In this document: positions 38,082 to 47,551 of the stretch, one piece after another
How the letters are laid out: the number at the start of each line of letters is the position of its first letter
How positions within the stretch are numbered: the first letter of the stretch is position 1
Assembly: GCF_026015985.1 (NCBI RefSeq)
Contig: NZ_CP110389.1
Coordinates: 1,210,001-1,274,000 of the forward strand
DNA length: 64,000 nt
Source: Rhodopseudomonas sp. P2A-2r
GTDB taxonomy: Bacteria > Pseudomonadota > Alphaproteobacteria > Rhizobiales > Xanthobacteraceae
Reading direction: 5' to 3'
The notes under the pieces: generated by a model
What the model was told of the DNA's origin: nothing
Seen by the model: the letters and a program-made list of their open reading frames with translations, nothing else
The model's database searches: none
Program-made: the position numbers and the translations under genes

Positions 38082-39923
38082 ATGACCGAGGCTGGCCTTC
38101 CCATTGCATCCGCGGCCGAGGGCTTCGATCTTGGCGGCAACAAGCTCGCAGCCGCCGCGGCCGGCACGCCCTACCGGGTGCTGGCGCGAAAATACCGCCC
38201 CAACAGTTTTGACGACCTGATCGGCCAGGAGGCCGTGGTCCGCACCGTGTCGAATGCGTTCGAGACAGGCCGGATTCCGCAGGCCTGGATTCTCACCGGC
38301 GTGCGCGGGGTCGGCAAAACCACCACGGCGCGCATTCTGGCCCGTGCCCTGAATTATGAAATGGCGGACGGCTCGATCAAGGGGCCGACCATCCACATGC
38401 CCACCCCCGGCGTGCACTGCCAGGCGATCATGGAAAGCCGGCACATGGACGTGCTGGAAATGGACGCCGCCTCCCACACCGGTGTCGACGATGTCCGCCA
38501 GATCAATGACAGCGTGCGCTATGCGCCCTCCAGCGCGCGCTACAAGGTCTACATCATCGACGAAGTCCACATGCTGTCGACCGCGGCCTTCAACGCGTTT
38601 CTGAAGACGCTGGAAGAGCCACCGGAACACGCCAAGTTCGTGTTCGCCACCACCGAAATCCGCAAGGTGCCGGTGACCGTGCTGTCGCGCTGCCAGCGCT
38701 TCGATCTGCGCCGCGTCGATGCCGACGTGCTGATGAAGCATCTGTCGAATATCGCCGGAAAAGAGAACGTCGAGGTCGAGCCGGAAGCGCTGGGCATCAT
38801 CGCCCGCGCCGCCGAAGGGTCGGTGCGCGATTCGCTGTCGCTGTTCGACCAAGCCATTGCCCACGCCGCCGGCATCGTCCGCGCCGACGCGGTGCGGACG
38901 ATGCTCGGCCTTGCCGACCGCACACGGGTCATCGACCTGTTCGATTCGCTGGCGCGTGGCGACATCGCCAGCGCCTTCGCCGAGTTCCGCGAACAATACG
39001 ATGTCGGTGCCGATCCCATCGTGGTGCTCAGCGATCTCGCCGAATTCGTCAACTTCGTCACCCGGGTCAAGATCGTGCCGGCCACCGCTGACAATGTTGC
39101 CTTCGGCGAGACTGAGCGGCTGCGCGCCCGCGATTTCGCATCGAAACTGTCTATGCGTGTGCTGTCGCGAATGTGGCAGATGCTCCTGAAGGGGATCACC
39201 GAGGTGCAGGGGGCCACGCGCCCCGCCGCCGCCGCCGAGATGGTGCTGGTGCGGATCGCCTATGTGGCCGACCTGCCGACGCCCGACGAAGCGATTCGCA
39301 TGCTCGACCAGAATGGCGGCGGTTCGTCGCCGGTGATTCCGGGCGGTGCGCCGCCGCAGGGCGGCGGATCGTCCTCAGGGGCGTCGTCCATGCAGGCGTC
39401 TTTGCCGCGCGGGCCGTCGATGCCGCGCGGCGGCGCCGAGATGCAGCCACGGCCGCAGATGATCGTATCCGATGCGGCACCGGCGCCGGTGGTGATGAAG
39501 ATCGTCACCTTCCCCGAACTGGTGGCACTGGCTGCCGAAAAGCGCGACCTGATGCTCAAGGCGGCGCTCGAGGCCGACGTCCGTCTGGTCAAGATGGAAG
39601 ACGGCCGGCTCGAAGTGTCGATGGAGCGCACGGCATCGCGCACCCTGATCAACGATCTCTCGCGAAAACTTGAGCAGTGGACCGGCCGACGCTGGAGCGT
39701 GATCGTCTCCAACGAACCGGGCCAGCCGACGCTTCGCTCGCAGCTCGACCAGTTGAAGAGCGAGCGCCAGCAAGCGGCGGAAGCCGATCCGCGCGTCCAG
39801 GAAGTGCTGGCGCGGTTTCCCGGCGCCAAGGTCGTCGAGGTGCGCCGGCTTGCCCCCGAACTGCCGGAATCCGATGCGACCGGTGAAGACCCCGCCGAGA
39901 CGCCTGACGGCGATGACGACTAA
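38082..39923 (+). CDS. dnaX: DNA polymerase III subunits gamma/tau
   Basis: A 613-residue clamp-loader ATPase. It has YRVLARKYRPNSFDDLIGQE, Walker A TGVRGVGKTT (residues 72-81), Walker B IIDEVHML (158-165) and SRCQRFDLRR sensor residues. The zinc-binding Cys cluster of E. coli DnaX is largely lost (only GVHCQ remains), as is common in rhizobia. A Gly/Pro-rich linker (about 410-460) leads to the tau C-terminal domain. The chain ends acidic. It precedes ybaB and recR in one operon. Confidence 0.96.
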   Translation: MTEAGLPIASAAEGFDLGGNKLAAAAAGTPYRVLARKYRPNSFDDLIGQEAVVRTVSNAFETGRIPQAWILTGVRGVGKTTTARILARALNYEMADGSIKGPTIHMPTPGVHCQAIMESRHMDVLEMDAASHTGVDDVRQINDSVRYAPSSARYKVYIIDEVHMLSTAAFNAFLKTLEEPPEHAKFVFATTEIRKVPVTVLSRCQRFDLRRVDADVLMKHLSNIAGKENVEVEPEALGIIARAAEGSVRDSLSLFDQAIAHAAGIVRADAVRTMLGLADRTRVIDLFDSLARGDIASAFAEFREQYDVGADPIVVLSDLAEFVNFVTRVKIVPATADNVAFGETERLRARDFASKLSMRVLSRMWQMLLKGITEVQGATRPAAAAEMVLVRIAYVADLPTPDEAIRMLDQNGGGSSPVIPGGAPPQGGGSSSGASSMQASLPRGPSMPRGGAEMQPRPQMIVSDAAPAPVVMKIVTFPELVALAAEKRDLMLKAALEADVRLVKMEDGRLEVSMERTASRTLINDLSRKLEQWTGRRWSVIVSNEPGQPTLRSQLDQLKSERQQAAEADPRVQEVLARFPGAKVVEVRRLAPELPESDATGEDPAETPDGDDD

Positions 39924-39944
39924 TCCATTCCAGAGGAGCAATTC

Positions 39945-40265
39945 ATGGCTGACTTTCTCGGCATGATGAAGCAGGCGGCGCAACTGCAGTCCAAGATGAA
40001 GGCGATGCAGGACGAGCTCGAACATGTCGAGGTCGAAGGCATGTCCGGCGGCGGCCTGGTCACGGTGCGCATGACCGCGAAGATGGATGTGAAGAGCATC
40101 AAGATCGATCCCTCGCTGATGAAGCCGGACGAGCACGAGATTCTTGAGGACCTGATGGTCGCTGCGCTCGGTGACGCCAAGCGCAAGGCCGAGATCGCGA
40201 TGCAGGAGAAGATGCAGGCGCTGACCGGGGGCCTCGGATTGCCGCCGGGGATGGGCCTCACCTGA
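39945..40265 (+). CDS. ybaB: YbaB/EbfC family nucleoid-associated protein
   Basis: A 106-residue DNA-binding protein: [20 protein letters not shown] coiled region, then [21 protein letters not shown] and [18 protein letters not shown]. These are all family signatures. Strong ribosome site (AGAGGAGCAATTC). It lies between dnaX and recR, a conserved trio involved in replication and recombination repair. Confidence 0.95.
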   Translation: MADFLGMMKQAAQLQSKMKAMQDELEHVEVEGMSGGGLVTVRMTAKMDVKSIKIDPSLMKPDEHEILEDLMVAALGDAKRKAEIAMQEKMQALTGGLGLPPGMGLT

Positions 40266-40266
40266 C

Positions 40267-40871
40267 ATGGCGGGTGGGGTTGCCGGTCCGGAAATCGAAA
40301 AACTGATCCAGTTGCTGGCCCGGCTGCCGGGGCTTGGGCCGCGCTCGGCGCGGCGCGCGGCGCTACACCTGATCAAGAAGCGCGAGGCGCTGATGACGCC
40401 GCTGGCTGGGGCGTTGCAGGTGGCGATCGACAAGATCCAAGTGTGCAAGACCTGCGGCAACATCGATACACAAAACCCCTGCACCATCTGTACCGATCCG
40501 CGGCGCGACCCTCCATCATCGTGGTGGTGTCCGACGTATCGGATCTGTGGGCGCTGGAGCGCGCCACGGCCACCACCGGCACTTACCATGTGCTCGGCGG
40601 CACCCTGTCGCCGCTCGACGGCGTCGGGCCTGACGACCTGACCATCGACGCGCTGGTGTCGCGCGCTCATGGGAGCCAGGTCACGGAACTGATTCTGGCC
40701 CTCAATGCGACGGTGGATGGCCAGACCACGGCGCATTACATCACCGACCTCCTGCAGGAGGCCGGCGTGAAGGTGACCCGGCTGGCGCACGGCGTGCCGG
40801 TCGGCGGCGAACTCGATTATCTGGATGACGGCACCCTGACCGCAGCGATGCGGCAGCGGACGCTGTTCTGA
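40267..40871 (+). CDS. recR: recombination mediator protein RecR, frameshifted
   Basis: RecR of 201 residues after restoring one C near 40512-40514 (RRDPSIIVVV is expected; the frame shifts after RRDP). It has the helix-hairpin-helix ([19 protein letters not shown]) and the zinc finger [16 protein letters not shown]. The Toprim domain reads [14 protein letters not shown], and the end has [19 protein letters not shown]. Starts one base after the ybaB stop. The gap is in a C-run, so a sequence error is likely. Confidence 0.93.
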
Positions 40872-40888
40872 GAACTGAAAGAAGCTTC

Positions 40889-41341
40889 ATGACACGACCA
40901 GACTTCAAGACCCTGATGGTTGGCGCCGTTACGCTCGGCCTGTCCCTGATGTTCGCGATCGATGGCTCCATGGCGCAAACGCCGTCGACGCCGCCGGCCG
41001 CACCTGCCGCGCCGAAGATGATGAAGATCGGCGATGTGCTCAGCGGCCAACTGACGGCGATGCAGGTGCGGGCGCCGCAGGGCAAGGGCAAGCGCGTCAA
41101 GCAGTTCCAGCTGGTCAGCGAGCCGCGCCGGCTGCCGGCGCCGGCGGGACTCTGCAATCTGGAAACAGGCCCCGAGACATTTGAAATCGTGGCCGCCAAT
41201 CCCGCTCAGGCCGCGCAGTTGCAAAAGCTCGTCGGCAAGGAAGTCGCGCTGAAGGTCGCCGAAGTCGCCTGCGCCGAACAGGCCGGCCAGATGAGCGAAG
41301 CGCTGGTCACCAAGTGGAGCGTGGTGAGCAAAACGAACTGA
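40889..41341 (+). CDS. exported hypothetical protein
   Basis: A 150-residue protein with a signal peptide (GAVTLGLSLMFAIDGSMAQT) and a Pro/Ala linker. The globular domain contains LVSEPRRLPAPAGLCNLETGPETFEIV and two cysteines that could form a disulfide. No family function is recognised. It starts 17 bases after recR and is probably on the same transcript. Confidence 0.75.
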   Translation: MTRPDFKTLMVGAVTLGLSLMFAIDGSMAQTPSTPPAAPAAPKMMKIGDVLSGQLTAMQVRAPQGKGKRVKQFQLVSEPRRLPAPAGLCNLETGPETFEIVAANPAQAAQLQKLVGKEVALKVAEVACAEQAGQMSEALVTKWSVVSKTN

Positions 41342-41377
41342 CCCACGTGCCGCTGTGGTCGCCCGCGACACTCTCCG

Positions 41378-41503
41378 CTGTCGTCGCCCGGCCTGGCGCG
41401 CACTTGCGCGCGAGGACCGGGCGATCCAGTAAACACCGGCGGTTGCGATTTATCACAGACGCCTGCGTTTACTGGGTCCCCGCATGCGCGGGGACCACAA
41501 TCG
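41378..41503. repeat. intergenic repeat family A, copy 2
   Basis: It opens GTCGTCGCCCGGCCTGGCG and carries GGGCGATCCAGTAAACAC, mirrored by GCGTTTACTGGGTCCCC. GCGCGCACTTGCGCGC is inside. It matches copies at 14239 and 46843 in ends and inner arms. Confidence 0.8.
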
Positions 41504-41505
41504 AG

Positions 41506-42873
41506 CTAGCTTCGTGTCGTTTCCAGCCCCTCGAAATGCCCGCGCCGCTGCAGCCAGACCAGCAGGATCAGGCTGGGGACCGCCACCACCACGCAGATCG
41601 CGAAAAACAGCGGCCAGCCGATGGTCGCAGCCACATAGCCGGCGCTGGCCGAGAGATAGGTGCGCCCGACCGCGGCCAGCGCGGTGAGCAGGGCGTATTG
41701 TGTGGCGGTGTGCAGCGGGTTCTTGCACAGTGCCGAGAGGTAGGCGACGAAGATCACGGTGCCGATGGCGCTGGTGAAATTCTCTGCGGTGATGGCGAAG
41801 GCCAGCGCCCACTGATTGACGCCGATGATGGCCAGCCAGGAGAATGACAGGTTGGCCACCGCCTGCAGCACGCCGCCGATCCACAGGCTGGTGGGCAGCG
41901 AATAGCGTCGCGCCACGAAACCGCCGGCGAAGCCGCCGAGCAAGGTGGCGGCGAGGCCCACGCCTTTGACGATGGCGGCGTAGTCGTTGCGGGTGAAGCC
42001 GAGATCGATCACGAACGGCGCGGTCATGGTGCCGGAAAATGCGTCGGTGAACTTGAACAGCACCACGAAGGCCAGCGCCGCCCAGGCATCCTTGCGCGCC
42101 AGGAATTCAGAGAGCGCGCCGATCGCCGCTTTCGTCACCCGCTGCATCGCGCTGTCGGCGCCGGTGGCCGCCTCGGCGCGGGCCGATTGCGCGGGCTCGG
42201 TGGCAGCAAGCGCGGTGACGGTGCCGATCAGCACCATGGCCGCCATGGTCACATAGCCCCACATCCACGCGGTGCCGCGCGGCAGACCGGTGCCTTCATA
42301 GGCGCTGACCATGAATAGCGCCCCGGCAGTGGAGACCAGCATGCCGATGCGATACGCCGCGACATACGACGCCATGCCGGCCGCCTGTTCTTCCTCGGGC
42401 AGGCTCTCGACGCGGAAGGCGTCGACCACGATGTCCTGGGTCGACGACATCGCCGCCACCAGCAGCGCGCCAAGCGCCACGAACAACGGCGACTTCGCGG
42501 GATCGGTGAGCGCCAGCAGCAGGATGGCCGCGATCAGAAGCAATTGCGAGAACACCAGCCAGCCGCGGCGACGGCCGAAGCGGCGGGTGAACAGCGGCAC
42601 GTGCAGCGCGTCGACCAAAGGCGCCCAAAGAAATTTCAGCGTGTAGGGCGTGCCGACCAGCGCGAACAGTCCGATGGTCTTCAGGTTGACGCCGGATTCG
42701 GTCATCCACACCAGCAGCGTGGAGCCTGACAGCGCCAGCGGCAGCCCCGAGGAAAAGCCGAGCAGCAGCACGATCAGCACCCGCGGCTGCAAATACACCG
42801 CCAGCGCCTCGCGCCATGAGGCGCGCGGTTTGAGAGCGACGGACGATTCGGTCGGCTGGGGCGCGTTGGTCAT
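41506..42873 (-). CDS. ampG: AmpG-type muropeptide transporter (MFS)
   Basis: A 455-residue major-facilitator permease with about 12-14 spans. The AmpG pattern is clear: LLLGFSSGLPLALSGSTLLVW at the N-terminus, GTPYTLKFLWAPLVD, a SSTQDIVVDAFRVESL block and a FTSAIGTVIFVAYLSALC span. AmpG imports anhydromuropeptides for peptidoglycan recycling. Many alphaproteobacterial relatives are also annotated only as MFS transporters, so the gene symbol is likely but not proven. Confidence 0.85.
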   Translation of the reverse strand: MTNAPQPTESSVALKPRASWREALAVYLQPRVLIVLLLGFSSGLPLALSGSTLLVWMTESGVNLKTIGLFALVGTPYTLKFLWAPLVDALHVPLFTRRFGRRRGWLVFSQLLLIAAILLLALTDPAKSPLFVALGALLVAAMSSTQDIVVDAFRVESLPEEEQAAGMASYVAAYRIGMLVSTAGALFMVSAYEGTGLPRGTAWMWGYVTMAAMVLIGTVTALAATEPAQSARAEAATGADSAMQRVTKAAIGALSEFLARKDAWAALAFVVLFKFTDAFSGTMTAPFVIDLGFTRNDYAAIVKGVGLAATLLGGFAGGFVARRYSLPTSLWIGGVLQAVANLSFSWLAIIGVNQWALAFAITAENFTSAIGTVIFVAYLSALCKNPLHTATQYALLTALAAVGRTYLSASAGYVAATIGWPLFFAICVVVAVPSLILLVWLQRRGHFEGLETTRS

Positions 42874-42904
42874 GGCCCAGTGCTAGCAGATTCGGCTTCC
42901 TCTT

Positions 42905-43155
42905 CCTTAACCTCTCCCCGCATCTTGCGCGGGGAGAGGTCGGGGCCTGAGCGAAGCGAAGGCTCCGGGTGAGGGGCCTGGCACCGAGTCAAATCGAACG
43001 TGCAGCCCACCGGGTCTCTCGAACTGAGACGCGGACTGCAGACTTTTCGACTCGAAAAGCATCTGTTGTCGTAAGCAGCGTGCCTCGCCCCTCACCCGCC
43101 CGGCTTCGCTGCGCCGGTCGACCTCTCCCCGCGCAAGATGCGGGGAGAGGTGAGG
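42905..43155. repeat. large palindromic intergenic element (CTCTCCCC family)
   Basis: The outer arms CCTCTCCCCGCATCTTGCGC and GCGCAAGATGCGGGGAGAGG are perfect inverted copies about 250 bp apart. Each arm is itself a hairpin. Inner arms (CCCTCACC, GGTGAGGGG) continue the symmetry around a unique core. It fills the space between ampG and rmuC. Confidence 0.85.
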
Positions 43156-43160
43156 GCCCA

Positions 43161-44378
43161 CTATTCTCCCGCCCGTAACTCGATTGGCGACGGAAACAGA
43201 TCCGGCTTCAGCGATGGTGCCGGTTTCACCAGCGGCGTCGCCTCCGTCGCCGGTTCGCTCTTGCTGAAGTCCAGCTCCTCGATGCGGCCGGCGCGCTTCT
43301 CGATCTTGTCGGCGGAAATCAGGATCTGGCGGACATCCTCATTGGCCTGGCTGAAATGGGTCTGCAGTTTCAGCACGCGGTCGCGCAGCCGGCCGAGGTC
43401 GTCGCCGAGATTCATCACCTCGGTGCGGATCTGGTCGGCGGCGTCGCGCATGCGCGCGTCCTTGAGGATCTGCTGCATCACCTGGATCGCCAGCATCAAG
43501 AGCGATGGCGATACCAGCACCACGCGGGCGCGGTAGGCTTTCTGGATGATGTCGTCGAAACCGTCGTGGATTTCCGCATAGACCGACTCCGACGGTACGA
43601 ACATCAGCGCGGTGTCCTGCGTTTCGCCGGCGATCAGGTATTTTTCGGCGATGTCGCTGACATGCTTCATCACGTCGGCGCGCAGCCTTTGCGCCGCGTA
43701 TTTCTTCTCGTCATCGGTGCGCGCGTCGTGCAGCGCCGTCACCGCCTCCAGCGGAAACTTTGCGTCGATGCACAGCGGGCGCCGATCGGGCAGGAAGATC
43801 ACGCAGTCCGGCCGCTTGCCGGACGACAGCGTGTGCTGGAATGCGTAGGCACCGGCCGGCATGCCGTCCTGGACGATGGATTCCATCCGTGCCTGGCCGA
43901 ACGCGCCGCGCGACTGCTTGTTGGCCAGCACGTCGCGCAGGGTGGTGACCTGGGTGGTGAGGTCGGTGAGGTTCTTGTGGGCGCTGTCGATGATGCCGAG
44001 CCGCTCATGCAGCACGCGAAGGCTGTCCATGGTGTTGCGGGTGCTCTGTTCCATGCTTTGCCCGACCCGATGGGTCACCGAATCCAGCCGCTCGCTGACG
44101 GCGCGACCCATTTCGGCCTGGCGGCTGGCGAGCGCCTGGCCCATGGCGTCGACCCGGCCGGTGGCCTCGGATTGCGCCCGCAGCATCTCGCTGAGACGCT
44201 CCTCCAACTCGTCAGCGCGGATTGCCTGCGCAATGGCCAGCGCCGCCCCGCGGCTGCCGGAGCGCGCAATGACGATGGCGATGACCAGCAACAGGGCGAG
44301 CGCCATGGCGGCGAAGCCGACCAGCGCTTCGCCGACGGAGATCGGGGTGTCGCCGAGCATGACAAGAATGTCGTTCAT
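43161..44378 (-). CDS. rmuC: DNA recombination protein RmuC
   Basis: A 405-residue protein: N-terminal membrane anchor (LVGFAAMALALLLVIAIVIA), a long coiled coil (about 50-160) and a PD-(D/E)XK-like nuclease fold. The fold carries DCVIFLPDRRPLCIDAKFPLEA and FVPSESVYAEIHD. RmuC limits inversions at short inverted repeats. The upstream region holds a 24-bp-period array of CtrA-like boxes shared with def. Confidence 0.93.
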   Translation of the reverse strand: MNDILVMLGDTPISVGEALVGFAAMALALLLVIAIVIARSGSRGAALAIAQAIRADELEERLSEMLRAQSEATGRVDAMGQALASRQAEMGRAVSERLDSVTHRVGQSMEQSTRNTMDSLRVLHERLGIIDSAHKNLTDLTTQVTTLRDVLANKQSRGAFGQARMESIVQDGMPAGAYAFQHTLSSGKRPDCVIFLPDRRPLCIDAKFPLEAVTALHDARTDDEKKYAAQRLRADVMKHVSDIAEKYLIAGETQDTALMFVPSESVYAEIHDGFDDIIQKAYRARVVLVSPSLLMLAIQVMQQILKDARMRDAADQIRTEVMNLGDDLGRLRDRVLKLQTHFSQANEDVRQILISADKIEKRAGRIEELDFSKSEPATEATPLVKPAPSLKPDLFPSPIELRAGE

Positions 44379-44429
44379 GCCGCCATCGTAGCAGATTCGG
44401 ATGATGGCGCGAACGAAGCGAGAACATTT

Positions 44430-44520
44430 ATGGTTAACATCGAGCTAATTTTCTTGGTTAACAAAAACCTAACCGGCATGGTTAACGTTCTCCTAACGAG
44501 CGTGGTCAACAGTCCGTAAA
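44430..44520. promoter_or_regulatory. four phased CtrA-like boxes (TTAA-N7-CTAA) at exact 24-bp intervals
   Basis: TGGTTAAC begins at 44431, 44455 and 44479, and TGGTCAAC at 44503. For the first three, CTAA follows exactly 7 bases after TTAA, giving TTAA-N7-CTAA(C). The consensus of the cell-cycle regulator CtrA is TTAA-N7-TTAA(C), and ATGGTTAAC is the complement of its half site. The array lies between divergent rmuC and def. Binding is inference. Confidence 0.65.
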
Positions 44521-44608
44521 TTCAGGTCGCCGGCTGACCTGAGCGGACCGGCGCGATGCCTCCCATGGGTGCATTGACCGCGTCCGCCGCCCGCATTAAA
44601 TCGCCCCC

Positions 44609-45127
44609 ATGGCCCTTCGTGAAATCATCATCCTGCCGGACAAACAGTTGCGGCTTGTCTCCAAACCTGTCGAACAGGTCACGGCCGAGGTGCGCAAGCT
44701 CGCCGATGACATGTTCGAGACCATGTATGAGGCGCCCGGCATCGGGCTCGCCGCGATCCAGATCGCCGTGCCGCTGCGGCTGATCACCATGGACCTCGCC
44801 AAGAAGGACGATGAAGGCGGCCCCAAGCCGCGGGTCTTCATCAATCCGGAGATCGTGTCATCCTCGGAAGAATTCTCGGTCTACGAGGAAGGCTGCCTGT
44901 CGATCCCGGAATATTACGAGGAGGTCGAGCGCCCAGCCCAAGTCCGCATCCGCTTCATGGACATTGACGGCAAGGTGCAGGAAGAGGACGCCGAAGGCCT
45001 GTTCGCCACCTGCATCCAGCACGAGATCGACCATCTCAACGGCGTGCTGTTCGTCGATTACCTCTCCAAGCTGAAGCGCGATCGCGTACTGAAGAAATTC
45101 ACCAAACTGGCGAAGCGGGCGGATTAG
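44609..45127 (+). CDS. def: peptide deformylase
   Basis: A 172-residue metalloenzyme that removes the formyl group from new proteins. It has all three signatures: GIGLAAIQ (44-51), EGCLS with Cys96, and HEIDH (138-142). It starts the operon def-fmt-truA. Confidence 0.97.
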   Translation: MALREIIILPDKQLRLVSKPVEQVTAEVRKLADDMFETMYEAPGIGLAAIQIAVPLRLITMDLAKKDDEGGPKPRVFINPEIVSSSEEFSVYEEGCLSIPEYYEEVERPAQVRIRFMDIDGKVQEEDAEGLFATCIQHEIDHLNGVLFVDYLSKLKRDRVLKKFTKLAKRAD

Positions 45128-45161
45128 TCTCCTCCCGGTCTCCCACAGATCGGCTCGCAAC

Positions 45162-46094
45162 ATGCCCCTTCGTCTGATCTTCATGGGCACGCCGGACTTC
45201 GCGGTACCGACGCTGCTTGAACTGGTGGCCCACGGCCATGAGGTCGTGGCGGTCTACACGCGCGCGGCCAAGCCCTCCGGCCGCGGCATGAAGCTGCAGC
45301 CGACACCGGTGGAACGCGAGGCGACGCGGCTCGGCATTCCCGTGCTGACACCTACCACGCTGAAGACGCCGGAGGCCGAGGCGACGTTTCGCGCGCACGA
45401 AGCCGATGCCGCCGTGGTCGTCGCCTATGGCATGATCCTGCCGCAGAACATTCTCGATGTGCCCGAGCTTGGCTGTTTCAACCTGCACGGCTCGCTGTTG
45501 CCGCGCTGGCGTGGTGCGGCGCCGATCAACCGCGCGGTCATGGAAGGAGATGCCGAGAGCGGCGTGATGGTGATGAAGATGGATGTCGGCCTCGACACCG
45601 GCGACGTCGCCATGGCCGAGCGCATCGCGATCACCGATGCGATGACCGCGCAGGATCTGCACGATGCGCTGGCGCCGCTCGGCGCCGACCTGATGGTGCG
45701 GGCGATGGGCGCGCTGGAGCGCGGCCGGCTGACGTTCAGCAAGCAGAGCGAGGTGGGCGTCACCTACGCCGCCAAGATCGACAAGGCCGAGGCGAAGATC
45801 GACTGGTCGAAGCCGGCGCGTGCGGTGCTGCGGCATATCCACGGCCTGTCGCCGTTTCCCGGCGCCTGGTGCGAGGTGCCGCTCGACGGCGAGGCGGTGC
45901 GCGTCAAGATCCTGCGCTGCGCGCTGGCCAACGGCGCAGGTGCGCCGGGCGATCTGCTCGACGATCAACTCACCATTGCCTGTGGCGAGGGCGCGATCCG
46001 CATCGTCGAGCTGCAGCGCGCCGGCAAGGCGCCGATGAAGGCGGTCGATTTTCTGCGCGGCACGCCGCTCAAGCCGCCTCTACGGTTAGGCTGA
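45162..46094 (+). CDS. fmt: methionyl-tRNA formyltransferase
   Basis: A 310-residue enzyme that formylates initiator Met-tRNA using 10-formyl-THF. It has [15 protein letters not shown] and the catalytic region [20 protein letters not shown], with the C-terminal OB-fold domain. Follows def and overlaps truA by one base (TGATG), a translational coupling signal. It acts on the initiator tRNA encoded at 16953. Confidence 0.97.
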   Translation: MPLRLIFMGTPDFAVPTLLELVAHGHEVVAVYTRAAKPSGRGMKLQPTPVEREATRLGIPVLTPTTLKTPEAEATFRAHEADAAVVVAYGMILPQNILDVPELGCFNLHGSLLPRWRGAAPINRAVMEGDAESGVMVMKMDVGLDTGDVAMAERIAITDAMTAQDLHDALAPLGADLMVRAMGALERGRLTFSKQSEVGVTYAAKIDKAEAKIDWSKPARAVLRHIHGLSPFPGAWCEVPLDGEAVRVKILRCALANGAGAPGDLLDDQLTIACGEGAIRIVELQRAGKAPMKAVDFLRGTPLKPPLRLG

Positions 46095-46831
46095 TGCCAC
46101 GCTACAGGCTCCTTATCGAATATGACGGCGCGCCGTATTCCGGCTGGCAGGTGCAGGACAATGCGCCTTCGGTGCAGGCCGCGCTGGAAGATGCCGTGAA
46201 GGCGATCTGCGGCGAGTCCGTCCGCGTGCACGGCGCCGGCCGCACCGATGCCGGCGTTCATGCGCTGGGTCAGGTCGCGCATTGCGACATCGAACGGCCA
46301 TTCGTCCCCGGCCGGCTGCGCGATGGCCTCAATGCGCATCTGCGACCGCATCCGATCGGCATCCTGTCCGCGGAGGTTGTCGCGGACGATTTCGAGGCGC
46401 GGTTCTCCGCTACGCGGCGGCACTACATCTACAAAATCGTCAACCGGCGGGCGAACCTGGCCATCGACATCGGTCACGTGTGGCGCGTGCCGCGACCGCT
46501 CGACAGCGACGCCATGCACGCGGCGGCGCAGCGGCTGCTCGGCAAGCACGATTTCACCACCTTTCGCGACACCGAATGCCAGGCGAAATCGCCGCTGCGC
46601 ACGCTGGACCAGCTCGACGTGGTCCGCGACGGCGAGGCCGTCAACATCGTCACCTCGGCGCGCGCCTTCCTGCACAGCCAGGTGCGGTCCATGGTGGGGT
46701 CACTGGTGTGGGTCGGCCACGGCCGCTGGAGCGCCGACGATCTCGCCGCGGCATTGGCGGCGAAGACTCGCAGCGCCTGCGGTCCGGTGGCGCCACCTGA
46801 CGGGCTGTATCTGGTGAAGGTGGATTACTGA
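46094..46831 (+). CDS. truA: tRNA pseudouridine(38-40) synthase
   Basis: A 245-residue TruA. The catalytic Asp52 is in [14 protein letters not shown]. It has [12 protein letters not shown] at the N-terminus and [17 protein letters not shown] near the C-terminus. Its start codon shares one base with the fmt stop. It modifies the anticodon stem-loop of many tRNAs. Confidence 0.97.
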   Translation: MPRYRLLIEYDGAPYSGWQVQDNAPSVQAALEDAVKAICGESVRVHGAGRTDAGVHALGQVAHCDIERPFVPGRLRDGLNAHLRPHPIGILSAEVVADDFEARFSATRRHYIYKIVNRRANLAIDIGHVWRVPRPLDSDAMHAAAQRLLGKHDFTTFRDTECQAKSPLRTLDQLDVVRDGEAVNIVTSARAFLHSQVRSMVGSLVWVGHGRWSADDLAAALAAKTRSACGPVAPPDGLYLVKVDY

Positions 46832-46842
46832 GGCTCACACGA

Positions 46843-46968
46843 GCTGTCGTTGCCCGGCCGGCGCGCACTTGCGCATCAGGACCGGGCGATCCAGTACACG
46901 CAGGTGTGCGTGTTGAACATCAGCAGCTGCGTCTACTGGGTCACCCGCTTTCGCGGGTGACGACAGAA
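46843..46968. repeat. intergenic repeat family A, copy 3
   Basis: It opens CTGTCGTTGCCCGGCCGG and has GGGCGATCCAGTACACGC mirrored by GTCTACTGGGTCACCC. It closes CGGGTGACGACAG. Lies between convergent truA and mtnN. Confidence 0.8.
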
Positions 46969-46994
46969 CTGAGCGCAAGCGACGGCCTTCTCGC

Positions 46995-47551
46995 TTACAG
47001 CAGATGTTTCACTGCATCCCAGAACAGCTGCTGGCCGTCCGCGACATTCGCGGTCCAGTGCTCGTGCGCGAAATCATTTGCGTCGTCGGTGATGAACTTG
47101 AAAGCGCGCCAGGGAATGTTCTGGTGCCGGCACACCGAAGCCAGCGCGAACAGTTCCATGTCGACGATGTCGACGCCGTTGGCGGTTAACCATGGATCGG
47201 ATGAGGTGACAAAACTATCGCCGGTGCCGCAGATGACCTCGCCGTGGCCGGACGACAGCCGGTCCAGCTCCGGCGCATAGGGGGTCGTGCCACGCGGCGC
47301 CAGCGGCTCGGCGATCATGTCGCGCTGCACGACATGGGCGACCTCCACCAGACCGCGCAACGATTCCTGATCTTGCCGGCGGTGCCGTAGTTGATCACCA
47401 GCGCCGGTTTCTTCGCTTGCACGGCGAGCAGGGTTGCGATCGTGGTGTTGATCTTGCCGACTCCGGTGAACACGATTTCGACCCCGGCAGGGGCGCGAGC
47501 GGTGTCGAGTTCGGCGTCGAGCGCGGTCAGAACAAGAATTTTCGTGGTCAT
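46995..47551 (-). CDS. mtnN: 5'-methylthioadenosine/S-adenosylhomocysteine nucleosidase, frameshifted
   Basis: A 185-residue nucleosidase when one G is restored near 47366. Residues read [36 protein letters not shown], then (after the break) [11 protein letters not shown] and CGTGDSFV. It then has [14 protein letters not shown] with the catalytic Glu, and KFITDDAND. It recycles methylthioadenosine and SAH. The ATG overlaps the dapE stop by 4 bases. Confidence 0.88.

Noticed and set aside
37263..38996. Long reverse-strand open frame over dnaX
   Set aside because: It is antisense to dnaX and the SRP RNA, with GC-frame bias and no family resemblance.
42905..43155. CRISPR-like or integron-like structure from repeated hairpins
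   Set aside because: There are only two arms in inverted orientation, no spacer series, and no cas or integrase gene nearby. No CRISPR array is visible anywhere in the window.
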